A DNA stretch of 64,000 bases from Tubulanus polymorphus (GCF_964204645.1 NC_134029.1:19488450-19552449), one strand, 5' to 3'. Positions 23,890-35,018 are shown, numbered from the stretch's first letter. The notes: a model not told the origin generated them from the letters alone. Made by a program: numbers and translations.

Positions 23890-24102
23890 ATAACGATAGA
23901 AGTCCCACAATAAATTCAGCCAAAAATGAAAAGTTCTTATAATCATATTTCGAGCAACGTTTTTGCTTAATATTATTAGCCATCATCAGTACGCCTGATG
24001 ATGGCTTATAGCATTTAGCCGAAATGTTGCTCGAAAATATAATCATTTTAATAATAGAACTTTTCATTTTTGGCTAAATTTATTGTGGAATTCTTTTCGT
24101 TA
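23890..24102. repeat. Foldback family B, full inverted-repeat copy
   Basis: The left arm (ATAACGATAGAAGTCCCAC, AATAAATTCAGCCAAAAATG) mirrors the right arm (CATTTTTGGCTAAATTTATTG, GAATTCTTTTCGTTAT, each shorter than a full arm). The centre is the palindrome AGCCATCATCAG-TACGC-CTGATGATGGCT. In the right arm CTGATGA (23995-24001) is followed by one T, GGCT (24003-24006), TTAGCC (24015-24020) and GAAA (24021-24024). In the left arm the equivalent minus-strand core has decayed to AAAAACGTTG in place of GAAACGTTG. No coding frame. The two arms are more than 85% alike by eye. Confidence 0.85.
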
Positions 24103-24250
24103 TCATCATACACGGATATTGCGTATCCACCAGTCTCAGCCCGGAATAAGTCCATCCCAGGGCCCATAGCAAACACAGGTCATTTACAAATGACAAATTA
24201 GAGCGTAATACATTTACAAGGGAAAAGTTGAAATGTAGATGGTCGAAGCA

Positions 24251-24700
24251 TTAAGCGAATGTTTTCATAACAGTTGATACAAACGTACACAAATCTGTTA
24301 ATACGTGATCATTTTTTTGTTGCATCAGAGCTCTGAATTTGAAAGGATTCGGATCAGCCAAGTAATATTGGGGGATTAGGCGCATTCTTACGTCGCTACT
24401 ATGATTACAACAAAAAAGATAATGATATTCATCACCGACACCATCGTTACATAGGGTACAAATACGTACGTTCCCCTCTATCTATCTGATCCCATCTCTC
24501 AGTTTCAACGCGGGTAGGTTTGATTTAAATTTGGAAAGAGGTTGGACCCTGCCCCAGAAGAATTTTGAAAATTTGATGTTCCGGTGTGGCCTTCAGGCGA
24601 TTTCAAATAAGGAGCTTTAGGTGGAAGGCAAACTGGTGAATCGTTATTTGTTCATTTACGATCCAATGCCCTGTATATTGTTTATACGAAAATGAATTAA
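24251..24700 (-). pseudogene. 3' end of a non-LTR retrotransposon ORF2 (LINE), frameshifted
   Basis: Minus-strand translation gives the C-terminal tail of a LINE reverse-transcriptase polyprotein. VETERWDQIDRGERT (about 24472-24516) is followed, after a frameshift near 24463-24475, by ICTLCNDGVGDEYHYLF. Next come CCNHSSDVRMRLIPQYYLA, DPNPFKFRALMQQKNDH and VLTDLCTFVSTVMKTFA, ending at a TAA at 24251-24253. The Cys and His residues form a CX2CX8HX3-4C pattern like that at the end of many jockey/CR1/RTE-type ORF2 proteins. Further upstream (24520-24700) KFFWGRVQPLSKFKSNLP and a Trp-containing segment are recognisable only across several stops and frame changes. The copy is 5'-truncated and dead: the polymerase domain itself is absent. 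Confidence 0.8.
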
Positions 24701-24779
24701 TGAACCTACGTACAAATCTTAAGAAATATTCAGATTTAGATTCTTGAAATAGCGTCTTAAGCGTAATCTAATTTTCAAA

Positions 24780-25344
24780 ACTCGACTAAAATTTAAACGG
24801 ATACGACAAAAATCACGATCAGAAAACACCGATACCGGTATAGAATATGCGCAGATAACCGGAATGATCAACCGCGTGGATGTGAGAATATTGATTGTTT
24901 ATCTGCGCGACTAATCCGAGACAACCCATTCACCACGCCATGCCTTACGAAAAATGCGAAATTAGTTGAGCCAATGATGAATTTTCCGCGCACGATCAAT
25001 CGTTCGACGATAATATATGCCCGCACTTTGAAGGGTCCTTTTTCGTTGATTAATTTACGCCCGTATCCAGTTTCGACTCGGGGAGATATTTGTCAACAAG
25101 ATGGCTGTCGTCGCCGGGTCAGATTAAAACCAGTTGCTAGGCGAGTTTAATATAGTTCTCTTAATCAATCATTTCGCGAATGGAAAGATGCTCGGCGCGG
25201 TATGATGTATTGCCGAGTGATATTGGATTAAAGAACATCGTGTTTCATTAGTCGTTCAGTTTCGCGATGTTAATCCTCCGGTTTTTCGAAGAAATCGTCA
25301 TACAGCGATGTGGAATTTCCTAACCACCGCGTTGGTGGTGGTTA
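24780..25344. promoter_or_regulatory. CpG-rich single-copy block, candidate cis-regulatory region
   Basis: There is no repeat family and no good open frame, but short motifs are dense. A 10-bp inverted repeat GCGCAGATAA (24849-24858) / TTATCTGCGC (24899-24908) contains two convergent GATA-type cores. CAAGATGGCTG near 25100 matches YY1. TAACCACC (25321-25328) / GGTGGTTA (25337-25344) forms a RUNX-like inverted pair. Several homeodomain-type TTAATC/GATTAA words are present. Regulatory function is inference only. Confidence 0.2.
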
Positions 25345-25380
25345 ATTTTCACTCGCCGAGAAGAAAAAGGCAACCTAATC

Positions 25381-26220
25381 GTTGTCAGCATTTTTGCGGC
25401 TTCTTAAATCTCGTTGTTATAGTAGGTCATCTGTAGGGATAAGCTCCATCGCTGAAAAGCCGGAGATAGCTTCCTCAGAAAGTAGAGAAAATATTCTTTG
25501 AATAAACCTCATAAAACTGTCTATCAAAATGTCAACTTCTAATTAATTTTGTAAATATAAGTATATCAAAATGTATTGAGCTTTGAGATGATGAATATGA
25601 ATTGAATTTTGTGTAATCTATAGATTTTCATATGCGTTGGTCAGCATTTTTCAGGCTTCTTAAATCAATAATCGTTAAAAACGCCAATGAATCGCTTGTT
25701 TTCGTAGTAGGTCATCTGTCAGCGACGAACTTCTGAAACCGAAAAGCAAGAGATAGCTTCTTCAAAAATTAAAGAATAGATGACTTTTGTTTGTACAGGT
25801 AGCACATTATTTTGATCAGTCATTGAAAACGGCAAAAAAGTAATAATGATAATAATGATAATCTTTATTTACATTATTATTATTATAACAAAATTATATT
25901 ATTATAAATCATAACATAACATAACACTTAGTTTTATAGATGCATAATTAGATAGATATATGAATATGTTACAGAAGCTATAATGTCAATGAAGGTGCCC
26001 GAGAGTCACTTGTCACAGGTCATCCTGCGGACTATGTCACTGAAAAGCCAGAGTTAGCTTCCTCGAAAAGGGAAGAATTGATAACATTTTTTGTACTAAC
26101 ATGGCAACACATTTTTTTTTCATAGCAGGTCATCGGTAGCGACAAATTCTATTACTGAGAAGCTTCTGAGTTAGCTTCCTCAAAATATAAAGAATGGACG
26201 ATTTTCTGTAGCACAGCACA
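25381..26220 (+). repeat. Cluster of four degenerate ~100-bp direct repeats
   Basis: Four units share the order GTAGGTCATCTGTAG, then GACGAA or GATAAGCTCC, then CTGAAAAGCCGGAGATAGCT followed by TCCTCAAAAA and an AAAGAATGGATGATTTT-like end. They lie at about 25381-25500, 25636-25800, 26010-26100 and 26121-26220. The first two also share a leader, GTCAGCATTTTTnnGGCTTC. The units are well diverged and unevenly spaced. An AT-rich low-complexity segment separates units 2 and 3. They are non-coding; the class is unknown. Confidence 0.7.
25836..25925. repeat. AT-rich low-complexity segment (AATAATGAT)
   Basis: AATAATGATAATAATGATAA is followed by TCTTTATTTACATTATTATT and ATAACATAACATAACA. It resembles the simple tails left by short retroelements, inserted between the second and third units of the surrounding repeat cluster. 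Confidence 0.6.
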
Positions 26221-27125
26221 GAATATATCGATTGTACAGTCTGCGTATTGTATAAAGCGTAATTTCAATGGATATTCAAGTGGCAACATAATGCGATTCT
26301 TGAAGAGGGCATTTTCTTCAGGCCTGTCATCACTTCTCGTAAGGATATCGGTTCTTGGAAAAAGAGATTCTTACGATACGCGATAGCATTATCCGTAGCG
26401 AAATAAATCTCATTGATTTATTTCTTCGCCTCTGTCCTCCCAACATACGTATATATATATATATTACAATTTTATATACATATATATGTCTCGCCTGAAG
26501 TTCTTGCGGAGGAGTTTCGTCAAATGTCGAATAAGTCTTCCTTAATCCGCGGTGGAAAGTTCGGTCGACGGTGACGACGATATAAACCCCGCACGGTTAA
26601 CGAGATTAATTTGTTTTCGAGGCGTGGATTAACATTCTAGAATTCGTCAACAAACGCCAACGAGTGAAGAGCGTGAAATCTTACAAATGTAGCCTGAAGG
26701 GGGCACAGCGCATTCTGAGTCACGGCTAACGCAGTCTATCTCTGGCAGGCACAGCAGCTAAACGTTTTACTTCTGCGGCATCGTTTTCACATATTTTGTC
26801 ATCATTGCCAATTTAAATGTCAAATAGAAGCTATTTCTTCGAATTAGATTTTCGCTCGTAGGCGCGAAAATGCCTCGCGCGCTACTTCAAATCGTCACCT
26901 GACTGCGCGTATGATTACTAATTACAAAGCGGTTGTTGCCTCGGAAATTCTATAATTGTCGCTAATCACCATTTCGATGCTCTTTAATTCAACGACTACC
27001 GAAGATCGGCATTGATGATGATGTCGATCCGATCGCGACGAGCAATCGGAAGGAGTATTCGTTTCAAATCGTCGTTTCCTTCGTTCAATTCAATTTCAAT
27101 TCAATGGGGTTTCCGCTAGGCGGCA
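26221..27125. other. Mixed block: TA-rich microsatellite and CpG-rich single-copy sequence
   Basis: An imperfect (TA)n lies at about 26449-26488. From 26490 to 27110 the sequence is CpG-rich with homeodomain-type words (ATTACTAATTACAAAG near 26914). CCTGAAGGGGGCAC at 26693-26706 matches 12 of 14 positions of the CTCF consensus. No coding frame was found. Confidence 0.35.
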
Positions 27126-27174
27126 AACGAGGATTCCACTTATGGCAGGCGAGGATCCGCCAGGTTCGCTAGTG
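27126..27174 (+). repeat. Dispersed ~48-bp repeat G, copy 1
   Basis: CGAGGATTCCACTTATGGCA and GGCGAGGATCCGCCAGGTTC, ending GCTAGTG, are matched with a few substitutions at 39937-39984. The similarity fades on both sides. Inside, CGAGGATTCCnC and CGAGGATCCnCC are themselves a short direct repeat. The class is unknown. Confidence 0.65.
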
Positions 27175-27442
27175 GTTACTCGGTTACCGCGCTTCAATTA
27201 CTCCTACATTTCAGTTAAATTCGAGTCAACTTTTCTCATTAGTGAATCAATTTCTAATGAAACTATATCACACACTATTGAGTCGTATCAATCTTATATC
27301 TATTTGATGACTTATTCGACAACATTTCTATTTTTGTGAGTTTAAAAATCCAGTTCAAAGTTCATTGAAAATGAGCAAATTTTCACTCGGTATAACTGAG
27401 TGTATTGTAGCGCCATCCGGTTTTCAATATTTCAATTTTCAA

Positions 27443-27540
27443 TTTCAATTTATTTCACAGAAAAGCGTAACATTATTACAAGTTAAACAATTCATAAAGA
27501 GAGAAAAATATATGAATTTACAAAATTGTAGCGTTTGTGC
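27443..27540 (-). mobile_element. LINE/SINE 3' tail, truncated copy
   Basis: Read on the minus strand this ends GTGAAATAAATTGAAATTG, the same end as the neighbouring element at 27549-27780. Upstream is AACGCTACAATTTTGTAAAT. AATAAATTGAAATTG-type pentamer tails terminate several invertebrate non-LTR elements. Two tails in the same orientation side by side suggest two insertion events or a duplicated end. Confidence 0.5.
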
Positions 27541-27548
27541 TGTTACCC

Positions 27549-27780
27549 AATTTCAATTCAATTTCAATTTATTCCACAGAAAAACAGAACATTAAGATTA
27601 AAAGAAAATTAAACGATTAAAAAAAGAGAGAAAATATTTATAAATTTGCAAATATTGTAGGCGAGCGCGCTTTTCCATGTGGGCCTTGCAAAGCCTTGTA
27701 GGCCGCTAGCGCAGGTACCCGATGAAAGAGAGAAAAATAAAGAGATAGAGAGAAGAGAGGAAGATGAGAAACAGATGAGC
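27549..27780 (-). mobile_element. LINE/SINE 3' tail, longer copy
   Basis: The minus strand reads GGCCTACAAGGCTTTGCAAG, CGCCTACAATATTTGCAAAT, then TTCTGTGGAATAAATTGAAA and a short (TTGAA)n-type tail at 27549. This looks like a 3' untranslated region plus tail of a non-LTR element. Nothing coding is attached. A purine-rich GAAAGAGAGAAAAATAAAGA tract follows at about 27723-27780 on the plus strand. Confidence 0.5.
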
Positions 27781-29039
27781 TCGTACTAGAGAAATTACAG
27801 GAAAAATATTGATTGGTGTAGGAAATACATGTATAATGATAAAAATGAACGTTATATTCGTTATATTCTTTGGGCGAATCGGATGAACTTGATATCACTT
27901 CGGAATAAAGATCGCGTTGAATTGAATCTTAAAATCTCGGGTAATCTAATCGCGCTCTTTTGTTTGTCCGACAAGAAGCCCTACCATTTCCAAATACCAT
28001 TTGTTCTGCTGAGTCATTCGCATTGGAAACAAGCTGACATCAAATGAACTGTTACCTTTCATCCGTGGTATTTATTTCTCCGCGGTGGTCACAAAAGTAG
28101 CGTAATCAAGTTATCAAGCGTTTCGCTTAGAACAAAGGAATTATATTTTTTTTTATCGAAACAATCTTTTTTAAGGTGGTTGTCTTTGCAAATCGAATTA
28201 CGCTTGCTCCTTTCAGCGGGGTAGAAAGTGGACATTACGCGCCATTCCCACGGGGCCGTACATTTCAAAGAATGAATTTTGAAGAAAAAAAACGATGACT
28301 ATACACGTAACGCGCCAAACAAACGGATTCATTCGTAGAGATTTTTCACCTACTACGATGAAATTCGGACGTAAATCGAAAGTAGCCGGAAGGCGCGCGG
28401 CGAATGGACTGGCAGTTTATTCGGTTTACTCGGCGACGATCGTTGGCAAATCTTCCGCATCGTCAGATCCGAGCTTTGTTCAAACGGCAATCGAGTTTAG
28501 AGCGTCGTGAGTAATAGTTTCGTCAGGTTCACTCGAGTCATTAGCCACCAGCGAAGCATTGTTTCAACGCGGGTGATGACGAAGAACACGTCGGACTAAT
28601 CTATCCTAGAAATGCAATTTTTTAGGACACAACCTATCTACCAGGGGAAGGGGGAGATCGACTTAGTTCTATAACCAATGTAACAACTTAAGTCTTTAGA
28701 TTTGAGAACCGGCTCAGGGCTATAGCCTACTGCAGGTGACCAAGTTTATATTCATTTCAGGCATTTAACATACGGAAAAGTACGGGAAATGGCTTGTGTG
28801 ATGAATAAAAGAAGCAAGTTAACTGTTATATCCAATCCATTCATCACCAATAAGGCCCGCAAAGCTCGTGACAATGAATGTAGTGCCTGCGTTTCTAATT
28901 GTATTTCTTGCATCCATTCCAACAAATGTATTTGCATGATACACTGCGAATGTTTTGCTTAGGCCATCTCTGCCCTCCTGATATCAAAATATGTTTAATG
29001 CACAATTTGAATAATTCTATCTGTGCTCGAGTGTTTTTT
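27781..29039. other. Single-copy sequence, no gene seen
   Basis: Short, unrecognised frames at 27829-28047, 28295-28510 and 28752-28937. No RNA gene or shared repeat. Confidence 0.4.
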
Positions 29040-29447
29040 TTGACGCCGTAAAAACCGTTACAATAATGTTTATATACATCGATACCTAGTATGCGTTATT
29101 TAAAGGGTTATGCGTGATGTGCACTACGTCATCAATATTGGTGTTTCAAAATAAAGAACATATACAATTATGAATTTTGGCGTTTATTTTGTAATTTGAT
29201 ATATTTCATAACTATTTTTAAATTTTTGACAAATTTCAATAATTATTTTTGAGAGGATGTGCCATTCGTCATCAATATATCGGGGCTGGACTGGTTGCCG
29301 TTCGATTCAATTCGATATATTCAAATCAAATTCAATTATCGATATATTCAAATCCAAAATAACCTCGATATTATATAGTTTCTTTTATATCATTCATTGA
29401 CGACAATATTAAGCAATCAATGTATGTGTTATTTTTCAAGGCGTCAA
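29040..29447 (+). mobile_element. Family A non-autonomous DNA element, copy 3
   Basis: The ends are TTGACGCC and GGCGTCAA, both intact. GTAAAAACCGTTACAATAAT follows the left end. GTGCACTACGTCATCAATAT is intact, while the second box has changed to CCATTCGTCATC. GACTGGTTGCCGTTCGATTC and GACGACAATATTAAGC follow. At 408 bp it is, with copy 1, the best preserved copy and close to full length. Confidence 0.85.
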
Positions 29448-30296
29448 CAAATTTTCAAGTTAGTCTTCTTGTTGTAAACATTTTCAGCGTATAAACTTTG
29501 AAACTTTGTGACCACGTATAACGATGGCTAAACGAGCACGAAATGGCACTGCTGGATGTCAGCCACGTATGATAATTCTATAAAGGAATATCGGTCAGCC
29601 ACAATGATACCTGAGAAAGCTTTCATATTCATACAACCAGTCATACGAGTCCTCTCTCCATTATCTCAATTGTTTGCCTGTCAAAGCAAGGGAAGAATAA
29701 TAGCCGATATTGCATTGTGCGAAACGCCTAGCGCCTAAAAAAAGAAATCGTTTACCAAGTTGCAGGGCAATGCTACAGGATGGCCCGGGGGAGTGAAGAC
29801 AAATTTATTTAACCGTTATCTACTTAAAGAGCGAATTTGCAAAAGGAATTAAATCGATACGAGAAGGAAGACTACATGAATTCGATTATCAAACCAAATC
29901 AACATCAAAATGCCACTACGAATTACTGCAAATAATATCCGAGGATTTATACTTTTTCGATGGGATTTTCTCAGCTAGACTAGAAGCCCCCGTGTCAGCT
30001 ATAACGAAGCCTTAAGAACAGAAAAGTAATAATCTAAATACGAAATCACGAGTATTAGCGGACTAGAGATACTGAAGCGAGAACCGATCGACTAGGAATC
30101 TCGCACCAATCGCCGTTTGATCCACGTTGCGCGCAGAACGATAAGATTTTACAGGTTTATTGATTGCAAACTGATCTAACAGATTAGATTACTGGTGCCG
30201 ATAAATCACAGTGGATTTTTTCACTTGCTCTTTGCATGGAAATCAGTCGAGCGTTGATTCGGCTGTGCGACTGCAGCGGCTTATTCTCGTGTAACC
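29448..30296. other. Single-copy sequence, no gene seen
   Basis: One 60-codon frame (29556-29738) without recognisable similarity. No shared repeat. Confidence 0.4.
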
Positions 30297-30712
30297 TTAA
30301 AGCCCGACGCACACGACGCAGGGAAACATTGAAATACAGAAACACGTCACGCACACGACGCATTCCCCTGCGTCGTGTGCGTTGGGCTTAATCAAGCGTG
30401 TTTGATCTCGGAAACATTGTTTCCCGAAACCGTGTCCCGAAACCGTGTTTCGTGTTTCTCGTAAACGCACACGGCACAGGGAAACGCTCGGAAACATGTT
30501 TCTATCTCACGTTTCCGTGTTTTCAGCGAAATACAGAAACACGTAATGCACGCGATGCATTCCCAGCGTCGTGTGCGTTGGACTTAATCAAACATGCTAG
30601 GTTTTGGAAACATCGTTTCCCGAAACCATGTTTTAAACGCACATGACATAGAGAAACGCTCGGAAACGTGTTTCTGTTTCATGTTTCCGTGTTTTCCTGC
30701 GTCGTTTGCATA
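30297..30712. repeat. Family C (GAAACATGTTTC-rich) repeat, copy 1
   Basis: The ends are inverted: CCCGACGCACACGACGCAGG on the left, and CCTGCGTCGTTTGCATAGCC on the right. Internally GTCGTGTGCGTTGGGCTTAA (about 30372) and its partner at 30569 split it into sub-units. GGAAACATTGTTTCCCGAAA and GAAACGCTCGGAAACATGTT recur in each. Short frames here (30297-30497, 30398-30646) translate the same words and are not genes. Two or more family C units have been joined or duplicated head to tail. Confidence 0.8.
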
Positions 30713-33700
30713 GCCGTTATCTTTTTGTCGCGGCAGGAATCACGTTTCGGTACCTCGTTCAAGCCCACCGAATTTTTGTGTTATTTTGTTATTTTCGAAT
30801 AATATCGCCGCGAACAGAACAGGTGCGGTTGGCGGTACATGAGCAAACTCGGGAAAAAATCGACCAGAAATAGATGTTCTAAGTCGAATGTCGTTTCAAT
30901 TTCATTTGAAAGCTTTTCGTTGTTGACTTGACGAAACTGATACCGGAATAACTAAAAACAATGCTTATTTTCGTGGATCTTCCATGTTCACATCGATTGT
31001 GGGAGAGTGAACATTTTCGGAGCTTCATCCATTCACGGCCAAACATCTTTCGTAAATAGTCATAAAACTCCATCGCTTTCGGGATATCTTCGATATTTAT
31101 TCGGATGGAAGAGATAGAAATTCACAATGCGTCAGAAAATGAAAACTACTAGATTGTTAGAAACACTAGAATTTGAAGTCTATAAGAAATACCAAATTTC
31201 GGTTTTCAACTAAGAGTCATTATCAAGGAACGAACGATTGGGGTTTGAGTGCTTTGAGACTACTGAAATCTGGTCAGTCGGTTATCATACGATTCGGTAT
31301 AAGACGGCGCTATGGTTCGAAATGTACGTATGCCTTTTTATCGATCGGCCCCGCAAACATGAAGACTTCAACTTATAAATTATCAACGAACTCTCGCGCG
31401 TCTCTGCGGGATTTCGATGCGTAGAGATGATAACTGCCGCCAGACGAACCATTCACGTGTGTCGTTCCTTCTATTCGTCGACTGATCTGGAGAATTCTGC
31501 CGTTCACCGCGCGTGAATGGCGCCTGTTTTCGAAGTCGCGATAACGCCCGTTCCCCGGAGTTCGACGAGAAGAGAAATTAACCTCCCGACTCGGGAAAAT
31601 TGTTTATGTAATTTCGTTTTAATTGCTTTTGGGATTTGATTCCACCCGATATTTTGGACGCTTAATTGAATTAAATATCCAATTTTATTTTTCCTGACGG
31701 TGCCTCGTAACCGGATAGAGACGCGTGGCGAATAAGACGAAGTACGAAGATGCCGAATGAATAAAAAAAAGTATCTCACTATTTTACAAGTAATTTTGCA
31801 AGATTTTTCTCCGCCGCAACATTCGTTATATACTTCAAGACCCCCGAGGTGATACATTATGCGGAAATAGAGGAATAAACAGAAAAAATTCCTCTTCGAT
31901 ATTGTTTGTTGATTCAAATAGTTGTATGGGCGTATTGTGTAAACCCAGGAAACTGGGATTCGGACCAAACCTATATAGTCGACCTAACTTTAGAAACGAA
32001 AGAGCCTTCTGCTCGTCCAAACACCCAGTTGAACGCGTAAAGACCTAATGTGACCAATTTATTTGTTCTGGAAGTGTAGAAAAGTATATCGTGAATTCAT
32101 GTAATTTCTGGTCATACTGTATTTTAGAATTATTTACACGCGCACGCCGCACTAGCTTCCTTGAGTTGAGCGAATTTCCCGCTAGGTGTGCGTGGACTCA
32201 AATCCGCCCTAAATGAGTACGAGCCTTGCGCAGCGCAATTTGCGTGCCACAATTTTTCCATAAACGAGACCGCGTTACGCAATACCGTACAAATGAATTT
32301 GGCCCGTAGCTTCGAATAAATTCAATTTGCATTCAAATAAATTCGATTTCACTATCGAATTTTCGTTATTCAAAAACTCGACGAACCAAACACGCGCGTA
32401 AGAATCAGTCGTATGATTATCTTTTATTTGTAAAATGAGTTGCTGTTTGAATTTTACGCCTTCAGTCAAAACCATCTCGTCTCCCTAGAGCCCGCGGTGC
32501 TGCGCCAGAATACGAATATCACGTTGAAAATTTTCAATTTATTTGGCACATTCTTTTACGTTTCGTATCTCATACGACTTCGAATATAAAGACCGCACCA
32601 ATCAGGTTTTTTTCATACCCCTCTATCGTTCTTGGAAGCACCTGGGAATCCTTTTTCATTATTAACGGAAAATGCGAAACGATCAGTGGGAATTGCATCA
32701 TAGACGGTATAATTCCATATTTATTGATTATCGTATTATCGGTGATAATGGAAATTCGTTTCGGTGATAATTTGACAGTCGTCGCAGTCGGCGCCTTGTT
32801 ACACACGATCCGGCAGAATAACCCACGTATATACACGATGAACTTTGACACCGGCGCGAGGAGAACCTCTGATATGCGGTGTTAAGGCATCGGGCGCCCC
32901 GGCGTATTAGACTCGAGACAAATGACGTGAAAACGATAAGACGGGGAATATCGAATAAGATGTAACGGGTCACTATCGGCGGGCACCATCGTGCATGACT
33001 CGAATACTCGCCGAACGCGATCGATGGCTGGGAAAACATTATGTAGCGCCGCGCTCCTATGATTACTTCCCGGCTAAATTATAAGCTTTATGCGGTGCGC
33101 GCGAGTAGAGTCGGTTGGTATAAAAAGGTAAATGCTAGCTACTTCTCTCTCTCCCTCTGAGAGGAGGAAATCCACTGATTCAAACTGAAGATGACAGAGA
33201 AATTGTGCCAACGTGCAATAAAGCCAAGGCACCTGGACCGTGTTTCGGGATTGGAGAGTAAAAGACGGATTTAACCGAGTTCAATGTAAAAGAATATGGC
33301 CGATTCACAGAATCAAGTTGAATCAATTTTTCCAAAACTGGCGTGAGGAAATCTCCTGACTAGAGAAATGCAATGCGTGACTGATGATGTGTGGCATTCT
33401 TATTACATCGGAGCTCAGAATTTCGACTTTGATTTCAGTTATTGGGCATTGTAACAGCTTACTGGTGATAATCGTCATTTTTCCCAACTCTGACCATTTG
33501 CCGAGGATACCGTTTTGAACCATTAAGCTTTAGGCCAAAGTCCGCCCTTATCTCCTATATCTGGTATTAGCGCGTTCGTCGAATAGATATTGTTTAATCG
33601 AGCGTTGGACAGGTGGATATTGGACATACGGAACCAGAAGGACAAGATAAAAAACCAGAAATACCGTGTGCATATAAGTGTATTGAACGAAGTATATCCT

Positions 33701-33885
33701 TTTACTATTAGCGAAACCGTGTATTCGGATAAATGATATTTACAGGAAGACCTTGTCGCAACTAGTAGATCTGTTCGTTAGAATCTCGATATAGTCTATT
33801 TGCAAAGGGGTCAGGAAAAATCGTGGGGTAGTAGATTGCTATTAAGAATTCGAATGCAAAATGGCGCTATCGTCAGCGTTTGTTA
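30713..33885. other. Single-copy sequence, partly CpG-rich, no gene seen
   Basis: A 154-codon minus-strand frame (31504-31968) is the longest here and is not recognisable. TTGCGCAGCGCAA near 32234 is a perfect 13-bp palindrome. TATAAAAAG at 33119-33127 downstream of a CpG-rich patch resembles a TATA box, but no gene start follows. No RNA gene. Confidence 0.35.
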
Positions 33886-34388
33886 TCGATTTGAATATCG
33901 ATAATTGAATTTGATTGACCGGCAACCAGTCTAACCCCGATATATTGATGACATAGTGCACATCCTCTCAAAAAATAATGATTGCAATTTATCAAAATAG
34001 AATAAGAGTATATGAAGTATTGTCAATTACAACATATACGCCATAATTCAATATATTGTAATCGTCATGAAACGCTGATATTGATGACGTACTGCACGTC
34101 AGTGGATACTTTGATAACGTTAAAAAGAAGATTTTTTTTTTACCTTTTAAATGAGCCCACTCATATGCGCAATAAAATGGAAAAATACTTGCCTTAAACC
34201 AATCACCCTTAAATATATTATGGAATAATGGTTATGATTCTACGATGGTCTATTGATGGTGGGCTTCTCCGAATACCAAATAGAAAAATCTATATTGATC
34301 GAAATCTTGCAATTTACGAACCCCTTAAATAACGCATACGAGGTGTCATTGTATATAGAAATTATTGCGACGGTTTTTACGGCGTGGA
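33886..34388 (-). mobile_element. Family A non-autonomous DNA element, copy 4, interrupted
   Basis: On the minus strand the element starts at the GGTTTTTACGGCGTG end (34373-34387 on the plus strand), a degenerate GACGCCGTAAAAACC. GACCGGCAACCAGTCTAACC (33918-33937) and TGATGACATAGTGCACATCC mark the other half. About 221 bp of unrelated sequence (34098-34318) separates GTACTGCAC from ACCCCTTAAATAACGC. The far end is truncated before the GGCGTCAA terminus. The 113-codon frame at 34365-34706 starts inside this element and is probably spurious. Confidence 0.7.
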
Positions 34389-34963
34389 AAATGCATAAAA
34401 TATGGATATTTGAGGTACCCTAATCTGCTATATTCTATGTTTTGTCGTAACCCGATATCAAACTTTTTCCGGGGAACCACCAATAGCATCTTGGGTAAAC
34501 TTTATATGCAGTTGTTCGGAGTGAAGCGAATTGAAAGTCTATTCGCGACACCTCGTCGCGCGCATGCGCTGTTAAGACACACGTCGCTAGTCGATGACGT
34601 CGAGGCGGGCGGAGGCATATTGAACATTACACCGGAAATAGCTATCACGCATGATATATCGTTATTAAATGACGTTCACACACATAAAATGTTTTCACTC
34701 CGATAATCAAGCATGAACACGCACAGTCATCTGTGATTATCATACGCTCAATTCTGAACAAACACGCCGCTTTCGCCGTTTCTCTAAATAATCACGCGAA
34801 TATCAGAAAATAGGAATGTTCGCGAATATGTAGATGATGTTCGAAAATAATCACGTAAATATGATAAACATGTCGCCCAAATGTTGGTCGCTGTTTCAAA
34901 TATAAATTCAATAGACAAGTATATAACTGTCTTATTCGATTGACGAAATAGAAACAATTTGAA
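34389..34963. other. Single-copy sequence, no gene seen
   Basis: Contains CGATGACGTCGAGG, a near-perfect CRE, near 34594. AATAATCACGCGAATAT (about 34786) and AATAATCACGTAAATAT (about 34846) are a spaced direct repeat. Confidence 0.35.
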
Positions 34964-35018
34964 GAATAAACTACGAATAAACTACGAATAAACTACGAAT
35001 AAACTACGAATAAACTAT
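34964..35018 (+). repeat. 11-bp tandem repeat, five units
   Basis: GAATAAACTAC is repeated five times, with the last base of the last unit changed to T. The units are otherwise identical, so the array is young. Confidence 0.9.

Noticed and set aside
25381-26220. CRISPR-like array
   Set aside because: The repeats are ~100 bp, strongly diverged and unevenly spaced, and the genome is eukaryotic.
31504-31968. 154-codon minus-strand frame
   Set aside because: No recognisable domain, no conserved-looking segment, and such a length is near chance for this window.
33119-33127. TATAAAAAG as a core promoter
   Set aside because: No gene, initiator or transcript evidence downstream; such words are common in AT-rich DNA.
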